Origin: DATDRS01 sp035291605
GTDB lineage: Bacteria; Chloroflexota; Anaerolineae; Anaerolineales; UBA6663
Assembly: GCA_035291605.1 (NCBI GenBank)
Contig: DATDRS010000199.1
Span: 1-17,663 of the forward strand
Length of the DNA stretch: 17,663 nucleotides
Direction: 5' to 3'
Part shown: one piece after another, positions 7,526 through 14,948 of the stretch
Position numbering within the stretch: position 1 is the stretch's first letter
Layout: the number at the start of each line of letters is the position of its first letter
Translations under genes and position numbers: made by a program
The notes under the pieces: generated by a model
Told to the model about the DNA's origin: nothing
The model's input: only the letters and a program-made list of their open reading frames with translations
The model's database searches: none

Positions 7526-8533
7526 ATGTCTGCCGCCTGGGACGACTTCGTGCGCGCTCATCCGCACGGCCACATCCTCCAGACCAGCGCCTGGGGCCAA
7601 CTCAAGGCGAGCTTCGGCTGGCAGGCCGAGACCATCCGCGCCGGGGATCAGGGCGCGCTGGTGCTCTTCCGTCCCTTTCCTTTGGGATGGACGCTCGCCT
7701 ACGTCCCGCGCGGCCCGCTCGTGGATTGGCAAGACCCCTCCGCGCTAGGGGACTTGATCGCCGCCCTCGATGGCGCGTGCCGCGCCCGCCGCGCCCTCTG
7801 CCTCAAGTGGGAGCCTGACCTCCCCGACTCCCCGGCCTGCGCGGATTTGCTGGCTTCGGTCGGTTTCGGGCCCTCGCCCCAAACCGTCCAGCCGCGCCGT
7901 ACCATCGTCGTAGACCTCAGCGCCGGCGAGGCTGACATCCTCGCGCGCATGAAACAGAAGACCCGCTACAACATTGGTCTCGCCGCCAAAAAAGAAGTCG
8001 CCGCCCGCCCGGCCCAATCCCCCGCCGACCTCGAAACCTTCATCGCGCTCATGCGCGTCACCAGCGCGCGCGACAACTTTGGCGTCCATTCTCCGGACTA
8101 TTACCGTCAGGCTTACAGCCTTTTCCGCCCGCCGGGCCAGTGCGAGCTCTTCCTTGCCGAATACCACGGCGAAGCGCTGGCGGGCGTGATGGCCTTCGTC
8201 CTCGGCAAGCGCGCGTGGTATTTCTACGGCGCGTCATCCGACCGCGAGCGCAATCGCATGGCCCCCTACCTCGCGCAGTGGGAGGCGATGCGCTGGGCCA
8301 AAGCGCAGGGCGCGCTCGCCTACGACCTGTGGGGCGTGCCGGACGCCGACGAAGACGTGCTCGAAGCCGAGTTCGAGACGCGCCATGACGGCCTGTGGGG
8401 GGTCTACCGTTTCAAGCGCGGTTGGGGCGGCAAACTCGTGCGCACGGTGGGCGCGTGGGATAAAATCTATAACCCTGGCCTCTACCAGGCTTATCTCCTG
8501 TATCTCAACCTGCGCCGACAATCGCTCGGATGA
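7526..8533 (+). CDS. FemAB/FemX-like aminoacyltransferase (first of a tandem pair)
   Basis: A 335-residue protein of the FemAB family (double GNAT fold), whose members transfer amino acids from aminoacyl-tRNA to the peptide of peptidoglycan precursors. The family core is visible as MKQKTRYNIGLAAKKEV (142-158), SPDYYRQAYSLF (189-200), the second-domain strand WYFYGASSDRERN (231-243), and QWEAMRWAKAQGALAYDLWGVPD (251-273). The C terminus RFKRGWGGKLVRTVGAWD is typical. I choose the ATG at 7526 over an upstream in-frame TTG at 7502 because the promoter overlaps that extension and the start aligns with that of the paralogue downstream. The amino acid and exact substrate cannot be read from sequence. 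Confidence 0.88.
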   Translation: MSAAWDDFVRAHPHGHILQTSAWGQLKASFGWQAETIRAGDQGALVLFRPFPLGWTLAYVPRGPLVDWQDPSALGDLIAALDGACRARRALCLKWEPDLPDSPACADLLASVGFGPSPQTVQPRRTIVVDLSAGEADILARMKQKTRYNIGLAAKKEVAARPAQSPADLETFIALMRVTSARDNFGVHSPDYYRQAYSLFRPPGQCELFLAEYHGEALAGVMAFVLGKRAWYFYGASSDRERNRMAPYLAQWEAMRWAKAQGALAYDLWGVPDADEDVLEAEFETRHDGLWGVYRFKRGWGGKLVRTVGAWDKIYNPGLYQAYLLYLNLRRQSLG

Positions 8534-8574
8534 AACCACAAAGGGCGCCAAGCATCTTCGTGCTCTTCGTGGTT
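8534..8574. repeat. CACGAAG-iterated hairpin between the FemAB-like genes
   Basis: The 48-base spacer carries AACCACAAAG (8534-8543) pairing with CTTCGTGGTT (8565-8574), 9 of 10 positions. It has two copies of CTTCGTG at a 9-base period (8556-8562 and 8565-8571). It ends 7 bases before the ATG of the second gene and leaves no room for a Shine-Dalgarno, so the hairpin could govern initiation there. Confidence 0.55.
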
Positions 8575-8581
8575 CAACCTC

Positions 8582-9727
8582 ATGAATCTTATTACCGACC
8601 ACTCCGAGTGGAACGCTCTCATCTCCGCCCTCCCCCACAGTCACCTCCTCCAATCGTGGGAATGGGGTGAGTTCAAAAGCCGCTATGGCTGGACTCCGCG
8701 CCGCTTCGCATGGATTGACTCAAACGGCCGCGTTGTCGCTGCCGCGCAAATCTTGCGCCGAAGCCTCCCCAACTTCCAGCTTCCCGTCTCCATCCTCTAC
8801 GTCCCCAAAGGCCCGCTCCTCGCTTGGGAAGACGAGACCCTGCGTTCGCGCGTCCTCGACGACCTGCAGTTCCTCGCCCGCCGAGAACGGGCCATCTTCA
8901 TCAAGATAGACCCCGACCTCCCATCGCCACAGCCTCCTGAGGGGAGCCGCGCAGCGGCGCAGTCGAAAGATGAGCCTCCTGAGCGGAGCCGCGCAGCGGC
9001 GCAGTCGAAGGAGGCGATAGGGAACGCGCCTGCGGATCTGCGACTCCGGAATTGGCAATTCTCCCCGGATCAAATTCAGTTCCGCAACACGGTCACGCTC
9101 GACCTGCGCCGCACGGAGGCCGAGCTGCTCGCCGGGATGAAGCAAAAGACGCGCTACAACGTCCGGCTGGCCGAGCGCAGAGGCGTGCGCATCCGCCTCG
9201 GCGACCTCGCCGATCTCGACCTTCTCTATCGCATGTATGTGGAGACTTCGGCGCGCGATGGCTTTGTCATACGCTCCGCCGATTACTACCGCGATGCGTG
9301 GGGGAGCTTCATCCAGGCGGGCCTCGCTCAGCCGCTCATCGCCGAGGTGGAGGGCCAGGTCGTGAGCGCGGTCATCATGTTCAAATTTGCGAAAACCGCC
9401 TGGTACATGTATGGCATGAGCCGCCAGGCCCACCGCGAAAAGATGCCCAACCACTTATTGCAATGGGAGGCCATCCGCTGGGCCAAAGCGCAGGGGTGTG
9501 CGACTTACGACTTTTGGGGTGCGCCCGACGAGTTCGTGGAGACCGACCCTATGTGGGGCGTGTGGAAATTCAAAGAAGGCTTCGGCGGGCAGGTCACCTG
9601 CCACGTCGGCGCATGGGATTACGCCCCCTCGCCGGTCCTCTACTGGTTGTACACGGTCGTTATGCCGCGGATGCTGGACGTGATGCGATGGAGGGGGAAG
9701 CGGAAGACACAACAGACGCTGGAATAA
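8582..9727 (+). CDS. FemAB/FemX-like aminoacyltransferase (second of a tandem pair) with internal repeat insertion
   Basis: A 381-residue paralogue of the preceding gene: the N terminus (HLLQSWEWGEFKSRYGW), MKQKTRYNVRLAERRGV (186-202), SADYYRDAWGSF, WYMYGMSRQAHREKMPN and YDFWGAPDEF all align. It probably acts on peptidoglycan precursors with aminoacyl-tRNA as donor. It is longer mainly because of an inserted stretch at about residues 117-148, two copies of a 14-residue unit (PPEGSRAAAQSKD and PPERSRAAAQSKE) encoded by a 42-bp palindromic tandem repeat. The first paralogue has nothing there. The insertion lies between the two GNAT halves' conserved blocks and keeps the frame, so the protein is probably still made. 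The ATG at 8582 has no clear ribosome-binding site and follows a hairpin. Confidence 0.88.
   Translation: MNLITDHSEWNALISALPHSHLLQSWEWGEFKSRYGWTPRRFAWIDSNGRVVAAAQILRRSLPNFQLPVSILYVPKGPLLAWEDETLRSRVLDDLQFLARRERAIFIKIDPDLPSPQPPEGSRAAAQSKDEPPERSRAAAQSKEAIGNAPADLRLRNWQFSPDQIQFRNTVTLDLRRTEAELLAGMKQKTRYNVRLAERRGVRIRLGDLADLDLLYRMYVETSARDGFVIRSADYYRDAWGSFIQAGLAQPLIAEVEGQVVSAVIMFKFAKTAWYMYGMSRQAHREKMPNHLLQWEAIRWAKAQGCATYDFWGAPDEFVETDPMWGVWKFKEGFGGQVTCHVGAWDYAPSPVLYWLYTVVMPRMLDVMRWRGKRKTQQTLE
8931..9014. repeat. 42-bp palindromic element, two tandem copies, inside a coding sequence
   Basis: Copies at 8931-8972 and 8973-9014 agree at 39 of 42 positions. Each contains the small perfect hairpin GCCGC-GCA-GCGGC. 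The second is bounded by GCCTCCT (8974-8980) and AGGAGGC (9009-9015), an inverted repeat. The 42-base period equals 14 codons, so the reading frame of the FemAB-like gene is preserved. It resembles dispersed intergenic palindromic repeats more than the surrounding coding sequence. Confidence 0.8.
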
Positions 9728-9810
9728 CTTCTTGGCTCATCCCTAAAATGCCTGTCAACGTGGGCCGCGGCAAGGGTTCTCACCCTTTCAATCGCTGAGC
9801 CAACTTCTTT
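9728..9810. repeat. convergent intergenic region with nested inverted repeats
   Basis: Between convergent genes, TTGGCTCA (9732-9739) pairs with TGAGCCAA (9796-9803), and a smaller hairpin AAGGGT-TCTC-ACCCTT lies inside (9772-9787). It may end transcription from both sides, but no strong U-tract follows the inner stem on either strand, so the terminator role is tentative. Confidence 0.4.
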
Positions 9811-10479
9811 TTACTTACGTTGCAGAGTGCGGAGGGTCTGTACCACTTCCGCCGGGAGATTAGCGATCTCGGCGAAGACGAAGAGCGAATCCGGCAGAGT
9901 CTCGGCCCACAGCCAATCTACTCTCAGCCAGAAACCGGGCAGCACTTTGGAGTGGTACACCCCATCTTTCCCAACCGGGACGGGCTGATACTGCCCGCGC
10001 TCGTCCAATTGATAGAACTCAGCGCGGGGGCGCTTAGCGCGCGGGTCAATGATCCAGTACTCCGGCACGCCGTACTGCTCGTACTCCTCGAATTTTTCCA
10101 CCCGGTCGCGCGTCACGCTGTCGTCGGAGACAATTTCAATCACCATATCCGCCGGGCCTCGAATGCCCTGCTCGGTCACACGCGATTCGTGCTCGCGTGT
10201 CACAAAGAGAATATCCGGCTCGCGCCCCGATCCCTCGGGACTGAGTTTCATTTGGTAAGGCGCTATGAAAAACCGCCCCGCGCGGAAGAACTGATTAAAG
10301 AGGCCAAACAGTTCAAGCAGAAAACGGACTATTTCTTGATGCCGCTCTTTCGCCGTCATATGAATAATCACCTCCCCGTTGACCCATTCCGCGTGCATAT
10401 CCTCGTCGGCCCACGCCAGAAACTCTTCGTAGGTCATCCGCAGTCGTTCGCCGGGTTTAGGCAGTTCGCGGGTCGCCAT
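9811..10479 (-). CDS. Uma2 family (DUF820) PD-(D/E)XK nuclease-fold protein
   Basis: A 222-residue protein of the Uma2/DUF820 family, common in cyanobacteria and Chloroflexota, with a restriction-endonuclease-like fold and usually unknown biological role. Conserved positions are visible: NGEVI with Glu36, GREPDILFV with Asp89, MVIEIVSDDSVTRDRVEKFEEYEQYGVPEYWIID with Glu115 and Lys129, the probable catalytic acid-acid-lysine set. The ATG at 10477-10479 follows AAGGAG at good spacing, and a promoter is placed at 10517-10545. It is divergent from the PLP enzyme gene, with no obvious partner gene, so it is probably a stand-alone unit. Confidence 0.88.
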   Translation of the reverse strand: MATRELPKPGERLRMTYEEFLAWADEDMHAEWVNGEVIIHMTAKERHQEIVRFLLELFGLFNQFFRAGRFFIAPYQMKLSPEGSGREPDILFVTREHESRVTEQGIRGPADMVIEIVSDDSVTRDRVEKFEEYEQYGVPEYWIIDPRAKRPRAEFYQLDERGQYQPVPVGKDGVYHSKVLPGFWLRVDWLWAETLPDSLFVFAEIANLPAEVVQTLRTLQRK

Positions 10480-10516
10480 ACCATTCTCCTTTCCGGTCTA
10501 TAATGGCCTGAAAGCA

Positions 10517-10545
10517 ATTGTACGCTCAATGTAACCAAATCACAA
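10517..10545 (-). promoter_or_regulatory. promoter of the Uma2-family gene
   Basis: On the minus strand, TTGTGA (10540-10545) and TACAAT (10517-10522) are separated by 17 bases. The leader would be about 30 bases and contain the AAGGAG ribosome-binding site. On the opposite strand a TATAAT (10499-10504) could serve the divergent PLP enzyme gene, but it lacks a convincing -35. Confidence 0.5.
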
Positions 10546-10561
10546 TGAGAGGCGCGCGATT

Positions 10562-11536
10562 ATGCCGATTGACCTGCCTCGCTTTCACCTGGCCCACCTC
10601 CCCACCCCACTGGAGTTTCTCCCGCGCTTGAGCCGGGAACTCGGCCCGCGCATCTACGTCAAGCGCGACGACCAGACCGGCCTGGCGGGCGGCGGGAACA
10701 AGACGCGCAAGCTGGAATTTCTTGTCGCCGACGCCTTGGCGCAAAAAGCCGATGTCCTCATCACCGTCGGCGCGGTGCAATCGAACCACTGCCGCCAGAC
10801 GGCTGCGGCTGCCGCGAAAGCGGGTTTGCGCTGCCTCCTCGTCCTGCGCGGCGATGAGCCAAAAGAAACCACAGGCAATTTACTGCTCGACCATCTGTTG
10901 GGCGCGAAGGTGTTGTGGGCGGGCAAGCGGTCGCGCGAAGAGGTGATGGCGGAAGTCGCCGACGAGGAACGCGCCGCCGGGCGCAAGCCGTATCCCGTCC
11001 CGCTGGGCGGCTCCACGCCGCTGGGCGCAGCGGCTTACGCGCTGGCGATGGAAGAGCTCAAAGCGCAAATGGAAGCGCAGACGCTAAACTTCGACCGCAT
11101 CCTCTTCGCGTCCAGCTCGGGCGGGACGCACGCCGGGTTGGTCGTGGGCCAGCAGATCACCGGCTTTCGCGGCGAGGTGTTGGGCGTCAGCGTGGACGAG
11201 GACCGAGAGACGCTGACCAGCACCGTGGCGCGCATCGCGACCGGGACCGCCTCCCTGCTCGGCCAGCCGCGCGCTTACGCGCCACAGGATATCTCAGCGA
11301 ATGTTGATTACCTGGGCGCGGGCTACGCCATCATGGGAGAGCCTGAGCGCGAGGCGATTGAGTTGTTCGCGCAAACGGAGGGGGTCCTGGTTGACCCGGT
11401 TTACACGGGCCGCGCGGCGGCGGGGATGATTGACCTGATCCGGCGCGGGGTGATCCGCATAGGCGAGACCATCCTGTTCTGGCACACGGGCGGGACGCCC
11501 GCACTGTATGCGTATGAAGAGCAATTGACCGAATGA
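10562..11536 (+). CDS. dcyD: D-cysteine desulfhydrase / ACC deaminase family PLP enzyme
   Basis: A 324-residue fold-type II pyridoxal-phosphate enzyme. D-cysteine desulfhydrase converts D-cysteine to pyruvate, ammonia and sulfide. The PLP lysine is probably Lys47 in AGGGNKTRKLEFLVADALAQ. Other family blocks are VGAVQSNHCRQTAAAAAKAG, the phosphate-binding SSSGGTHAGL, and FWHTGGTPALYAYEEQL at the end. GNKTRKLEFLVADALAQ closely resembles DcyD and less the ACC deaminases, but substrate choice between these relatives cannot be settled by eye. A ribosome-binding site GAGAGG lies about 10 bases before the ATG. It stands alone, divergent from the Uma2 gene and convergent with the glycosyltransferase gene. 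Confidence 0.85.
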   Translation: MPIDLPRFHLAHLPTPLEFLPRLSRELGPRIYVKRDDQTGLAGGGNKTRKLEFLVADALAQKADVLITVGAVQSNHCRQTAAAAAKAGLRCLLVLRGDEPKETTGNLLLDHLLGAKVLWAGKRSREEVMAEVADEERAAGRKPYPVPLGGSTPLGAAAYALAMEELKAQMEAQTLNFDRILFASSSGGTHAGLVVGQQITGFRGEVLGVSVDEDRETLTSTVARIATGTASLLGQPRAYAPQDISANVDYLGAGYAIMGEPEREAIELFAQTEGVLVDPVYTGRAAAGMIDLIRRGVIRIGETILFWHTGGTPALYAYEEQLTE

Positions 11537-11603
11537 CCAATGTTGAAATGACAAATGCGCTAAAAGCCCATTTTGTCATTTGCTCATTTGCTCATTGGTC
11601 ATT
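11532..11603. terminator. iterated inverted repeat between convergent genes; possible bidirectional terminator
   Basis: AATGACCAATG (11532-11542) pairs exactly with CATTGGTCATT (11593-11603). Inside it, AAATGACAAATG (11546-11557) pairs with CATTTTGTCATTT (11569-11581) with one bulge. The right arm is a run of TCATTTGC/TCATTTGC/TCATTGG units. The element covers the dcyD stop codon and encodes the final residues MTNEQMSK and stop of the glycosyltransferase gene. The A/T-rich stem could end transcription from both sides. Confidence 0.5.
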
Positions 11604-13027
11604 GCAAACGTCCACCCGTTCTGCCAGAACGCAAGTGCGGCCGTGCAACCAAAGCCGAGCGCGTATAAAAAGACGAACGGCGCGAGGCCGGGCGCGAGGT
11701 CCAGCGCCAATAGCCCGGTCGCCAGCGCGTAGAGCGCGAGGAGCAGCTCACCCCACGTCGTCCAGTCAATCGGTAGCGCATAAGCGCCCTCCCGTCCGGT
11801 GACAGACACACCTTTCGGCGTGCGCCGGAATTCGTGCCCGCCGCCGAAGAACGCCTCGCACATGGCGCGCGTGTTCGTCAGCGCGAGGCCAATCCCCGCG
11901 CAAAACAGCAGGGGGTAGTAAAGCATCCGCCGGGGCCAGGCGTCACGGCGGAGCGTGATTTGCCCCCACAGGCCGACGAAGACCGGCACGAGCGTGAGCC
12001 AGCCAAACCCGCTCAAGTTCAGCGGCGTGCGCCCGTGCTGCAGCACGACGGGCAGGCTGAGAAGGAGCGTGACGAGCGCCAGCGGCTGGATAAAAAAGCC
12101 CCCGATGTGCAGGAACCCCAAAATTTTGCGTAAGAGCGAGACGCGCGCCGTGAGCAGCTGCGGCCCAAGCTTGCGGAGGACCTGGAACGCGCCTGTGGCC
12201 CAGCGGAACTGCTGGTTCTTGAGCGCCATGATCGAGGAGGGGAGCTCAGCGGGAACGGCCAGGTCGGCGCGGTAATCCAGCCGCCAGCCTTTGAGCTGGG
12301 CGCGGTACGAAAGGTCGAGGTCCTCGGCCAGCGTGTCGCCCTGCCAGCCGCCCGCGTCGTCAATGCACGCTCTGCGCCACACCCCGGCGCTGCCGTTGAA
12401 GTTCATGAGCAACCCCGCCGAACTGCGCGCGACCTGGTCAACCATGAAGTAGCCGTCGGCGCCGAGGGCCTGCGCGCGGGTCAGCGCGTTCTGGTCGGGG
12501 TTCAGGTGCTCCCAGCGAGCTTGCAGCATGCCCAGGCGTGGGGCGACGAAAAAGGCCGGGATGGCGCGGCGCAAGAAGTCGGGCGGGGGCGCGAAGTCGG
12601 CGTCGAACACGGCGACGAACTCGGCCGTGGATGACGCCAGGCCCTCGGCCAGCGCGCCCGCCTTGAAGCCCACGCGGTTCGCGCGGTGGTGGTACGTGAC
12701 GTCCCGTCCGCGCGCCCGGTGATAGGCCGCACACGCCCTGGCGATGGAGGCAGTGTCGTCCGTCGAGTCGTCGAGAACTTGAACGGTGAGCAGATGAGGC
12801 GGGTAGTCGAGCGCGGCGGCGGCGGCAATCAGCCGCTCGACGACATAGCGCTCGTTGAAGACCGGTAGTTGCACGAGGACGGAGGGCCACCGCGCCGGGG
12901 CGGGCGCGGGCGCCCGGACCCCGCGCATCCACGCGGCCACGGCGATCAACGCCAGCAGGAGGAGATGGAAGCCGAAGACCGCCATCCCCACAATCGCCAG
13001 GGTGTAAATCCAACTCAGGAAAAGCAC
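11576..13027 (-). CDS. family 2 glycosyltransferase, cellulose-synthase-like, membrane-bound
   Basis: A 483-residue processive-type GT2 enzyme that would polymerise or add sugar from a nucleotide sugar at the membrane. Motifs in order (numbered from the chosen GTG): N-terminal TM helix (about 3-33), LPVFNERYVVERLI, VLDDSTDDT (DD at about 86-87), FDADF (DxD, about 142-144), GDTLAEDLDLSYRAQLKGW (ED near 235-236) and QQFRWATGA (QxxRW, 272-276). Several C-terminal TM helices follow. The pattern is close to mannan/glucan synthase-like CSLA/CSLC proteins; the sugar is not determinable. I chose GTG at 13025-13027 because the longer TTG-initiated frame would translate a strong hairpin with no homology. 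The last residues are encoded by an iterated repeat shared with the spacer. Confidence 0.88.
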   Translation of the reverse strand: MLFLSWIYTLAIVGMAVFGFHLLLLALIAVAAWMRGVRAPAPAPARWPSVLVQLPVFNERYVVERLIAAAAALDYPPHLLTVQVLDDSTDDTASIARACAAYHRARGRDVTYHHRANRVGFKAGALAEGLASSTAEFVAVFDADFAPPPDFLRRAIPAFFVAPRLGMLQARWEHLNPDQNALTRAQALGADGYFMVDQVARSSAGLLMNFNGSAGVWRRACIDDAGGWQGDTLAEDLDLSYRAQLKGWRLDYRADLAVPAELPSSIMALKNQQFRWATGAFQVLRKLGPQLLTARVSLLRKILGFLHIGGFFIQPLALVTLLLSLPVVLQHGRTPLNLSGFGWLTLVPVFVGLWGQITLRRDAWPRRMLYYPLLFCAGIGLALTNTRAMCEAFFGGGHEFRRTPKGVSVTGREGAYALPIDWTTWGELLLALYALATGLLALDLAPGLAPFVFLYALGFGCTAALAFWQNGWTFAMTNEQMSK

Positions 13028-13049
13028 AACGCCACTCTCAGACAAACGA

Positions 13050-13078
13050 GGACCCGCGACAACGTTCGTCGCGGGTCC
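13050..13078 (-). terminator. strong hairpin downstream of the cyclase gene
   Basis: GGACCCGCGAC (13050-13060) and GTCGCGGGTCC (13068-13078) form a perfect 11-base G/C-rich stem with a 7-base loop. On the minus strand it lies 31 bases after the cyclase stop and is followed by TCGTTTGTCT, a weak T-rich tail. It ends about 20 bases before the chosen glycosyltransferase start, so it probably separates the two genes as a terminator or attenuator. Confidence 0.65.
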
Positions 13079-13108
13079 CGCGCAAAGCCGCAGCCCCAAC
13101 GGGCCGGA

Positions 13109-14818
13109 CTATTTCAGGCTGATTAATTCGAAGACCGGGACCGGTTTGACCCGCCCTTTGACCTTGAGGGGCTCCAAGGGGTTGACCAGCACGACGTCCT
13201 GCACGCGTTCGTACACGGCGTCGCTGATGAAGACTTTGCCGGGGAAGCCGTTCTCCTGCAGGCGCTTGGCAGTGTTGACCGTGTCGCCGATGATCGTGTA
13301 GTCCAGGCGGTCTTTCGTGCCGACCAGCCCGACGACGGCTTCGCCCAGATGCACGGCGATGCGGTACGAAAGGCGGAAGCGCGGGTCCATCACTTCCTGC
13401 AGAGCGGTGATGTCGTCACGCATGCGGATAGCCGCGCGCACCGCCCGCAGGGGATGGTCCGGCTGGTCGTCCGGCGCGTTGAAGAAGGCCATCACCGCGT
13501 CGCCGATGTACTTGTCCACCGTGGCCTCGTGCAGGAGCATGGCCTCCGCCGCCGTGCCTACGTACCGGTTCAATATTTCGATCAGGGTTTCCGGGTCGAG
13601 CGTTTCGCTGAGGGAGGTGAACCCCACAATGTCGGCGAAGACGATGCTGAGTTCCTTGCGCGTCCCGCCGACCGCGAGCTCTTCCGGGTTCAGGCGCTCG
13701 ATCACCGCCGGGGGCACCATCCGCTTGAAGACCTCGAACTTGCCTTGCAGGAGTTTCTTCTCCGTGAGGTCGTCCATGACGATCGCCAACCCTTGCCCCG
13801 CGCCCTGCCCGGCATCTTTCAGGGGGGCCACGTTCAGGCTCCAGTTCAGCACGCCACGGTCGGGCAGCACCGGCCTCACCTCGTGCCCGACGACGGGACG
13901 CCGTTCGGTTTTGACTTTATCCAACATGCTGGAGAAGGTCTCGCCCAGCGCGGGCAGGGCCTCCATCAGCGCCCGGCCGACGATCTCGGCGGAGGCGCGC
14001 CCCAGGATGTTCTCAGCCGCCCGGTTGCACAGCGTGATCATGTCCTGCACGTCGGTCGTGAGCACGCCCGAGGCGATGGAGGCGAACACGTTGTCGAGGA
14101 GCGTCTTGAGATCGTTGACCTGCTGGAACTGCCGCGCGTTCTCGATGGCGATGGCGGCCTGGTTGGCAAACGCCGCCAGCAGGTCGCGCTCTCGTTCGGT
14201 GAACAGCCCCGTGCGGATGCGGTTGTCTACGTAGATCACGCCTGTGACGACGCCCTTCACCTTGAGCGGCACGCAGACGATCGAGCGCAGGTTGTAGCCG
14301 ATGACGCTTTCCTGCGCCGAGAAGCGCGGATCGGCCTGCGCGTTCGTCGTCACGATCGGTTCGCCCTGTTCCGCGACCATCCCGACGATGGTCCGGCTCA
14401 CCTGAAATTCACTCCGGTCCAGCGACTCGCGCTCGACGTTGCGGGCGATGCGGAACTGCAGCGCGCCCTTGTCGTCCCGGAGCATGAGAAAGCCGCGCTC
14501 CGCGGCCGTGAGCCGGATGATGGTGTCCATCACTTGGTTGAGGACGGTAGTGAGGTCGAGCGAGGAGTTGATGACGGCGGAGGTGTCGGCCAGGGCGCGC
14601 AGGCGGGATACCTCATCTTCCTGCGAGGCCACCTGCGGCCTGAGCTTTTCCAGCGTGTCGCGCAACTGCGCCAACCCGTCCGTCACTCCGGGGGGATAGC
14701 TCAATCCGGCCCTGGCGAGAACATCCTTCTGGCTGGTCAACAACGCCTTGATATCCGCGGCCAGTTTGCTCATGTCGCCGATCTGTTTGCCGAGGATGGA
14801 TAACGGGGCGGTAGGCAT
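13109..14818 (-). CDS. GAF-PAS-class III adenylate/guanylate cyclase
   Basis: A 569-residue soluble signalling enzyme with no TM segments. An N-terminal helical region (1-85, probable coiled coil near 55-75) precedes a GAF domain (about 88-228), a PAS domain (about 240-355) and a class III nucleotide cyclase domain (about 388-567). Catalytic residues are present: metal ligands Asp396 (FADIVGFT) and Asp440 (KYIGDAVMAFF), substrate residues Lys436 and Asp506 (LDYTIIGDTVNTAKRL), and transition-state residues Asn515 and Arg519. The Lys/Asp pair favours ATP, so cAMP is the likely product. The GAF and PAS domains suggest ligand or redox gating, but the signal is unknown. The ATG at 14816-14818 is 12 bases from GGAGGT; a tiny ATG-TCC-TAG frame sits between them. 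Confidence 0.92.
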   Translation of the reverse strand: MPTAPLSILGKQIGDMSKLAADIKALLTSQKDVLARAGLSYPPGVTDGLAQLRDTLEKLRPQVASQEDEVSRLRALADTSAVINSSLDLTTVLNQVMDTIIRLTAAERGFLMLRDDKGALQFRIARNVERESLDRSEFQVSRTIVGMVAEQGEPIVTTNAQADPRFSAQESVIGYNLRSIVCVPLKVKGVVTGVIYVDNRIRTGLFTERERDLLAAFANQAAIAIENARQFQQVNDLKTLLDNVFASIASGVLTTDVQDMITLCNRAAENILGRASAEIVGRALMEALPALGETFSSMLDKVKTERRPVVGHEVRPVLPDRGVLNWSLNVAPLKDAGQGAGQGLAIVMDDLTEKKLLQGKFEVFKRMVPPAVIERLNPEELAVGGTRKELSIVFADIVGFTSLSETLDPETLIEILNRYVGTAAEAMLLHEATVDKYIGDAVMAFFNAPDDQPDHPLRAVRAAIRMRDDITALQEVMDPRFRLSYRIAVHLGEAVVGLVGTKDRLDYTIIGDTVNTAKRLQENGFPGKVFISDAVYERVQDVVLVNPLEPLKVKGRVKPVPVFELISLK

Positions 14819-14948
14819 CTCTAGGACATTACCTCCACAACAAACGGAAGTATAACCATGCGAGTCATCGTGGATTATACGTCAAGCGGAGGGATTAGCA
14901 AAGATTGAGGCGACGAGCGTGACACAACCGGCTCAACACGGGCGCATG
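14819..14948 (-). promoter_or_regulatory. cyclase upstream region: possible -10, ribosome-binding site and two-codon upstream frame
   Basis: On the minus strand a TATAAT (14874-14879) has a weak -35 (TTTGCT) 17 bases upstream. GGAGGT (14831-14836) precedes a two-codon frame ATG-TCC-TAG (14821-14829), which ends 2 bases before the cyclase ATG. At the other end, GCGTGACA (14917-14924) pairs with TGTCACGC (14947-14954) over the Nudix stop codon and may mark that gene's 3' end. Confidence 0.35.

Noticed and set aside
9772..9800. Possible tRNA-like GGGTTC arm in the FemAB-Uma2 gap
   Set aside because: No acceptor, anticodon or D-arm pairing can be built around it; it is part of a simple hairpin.
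13028..13099. Longer glycosyltransferase start at the TTG at 13097-13099
   Set aside because: The extension would translate across the strong terminator-like hairpin and adds no family sequence; the GTG just before the first TM helix fits better.
13349..14803. Long plus-strand open frame opposite the cyclase gene (484 codons)
   Set aside because: Antisense to intact GAF, PAS and cyclase motifs; no recognisable domain in its own translation.
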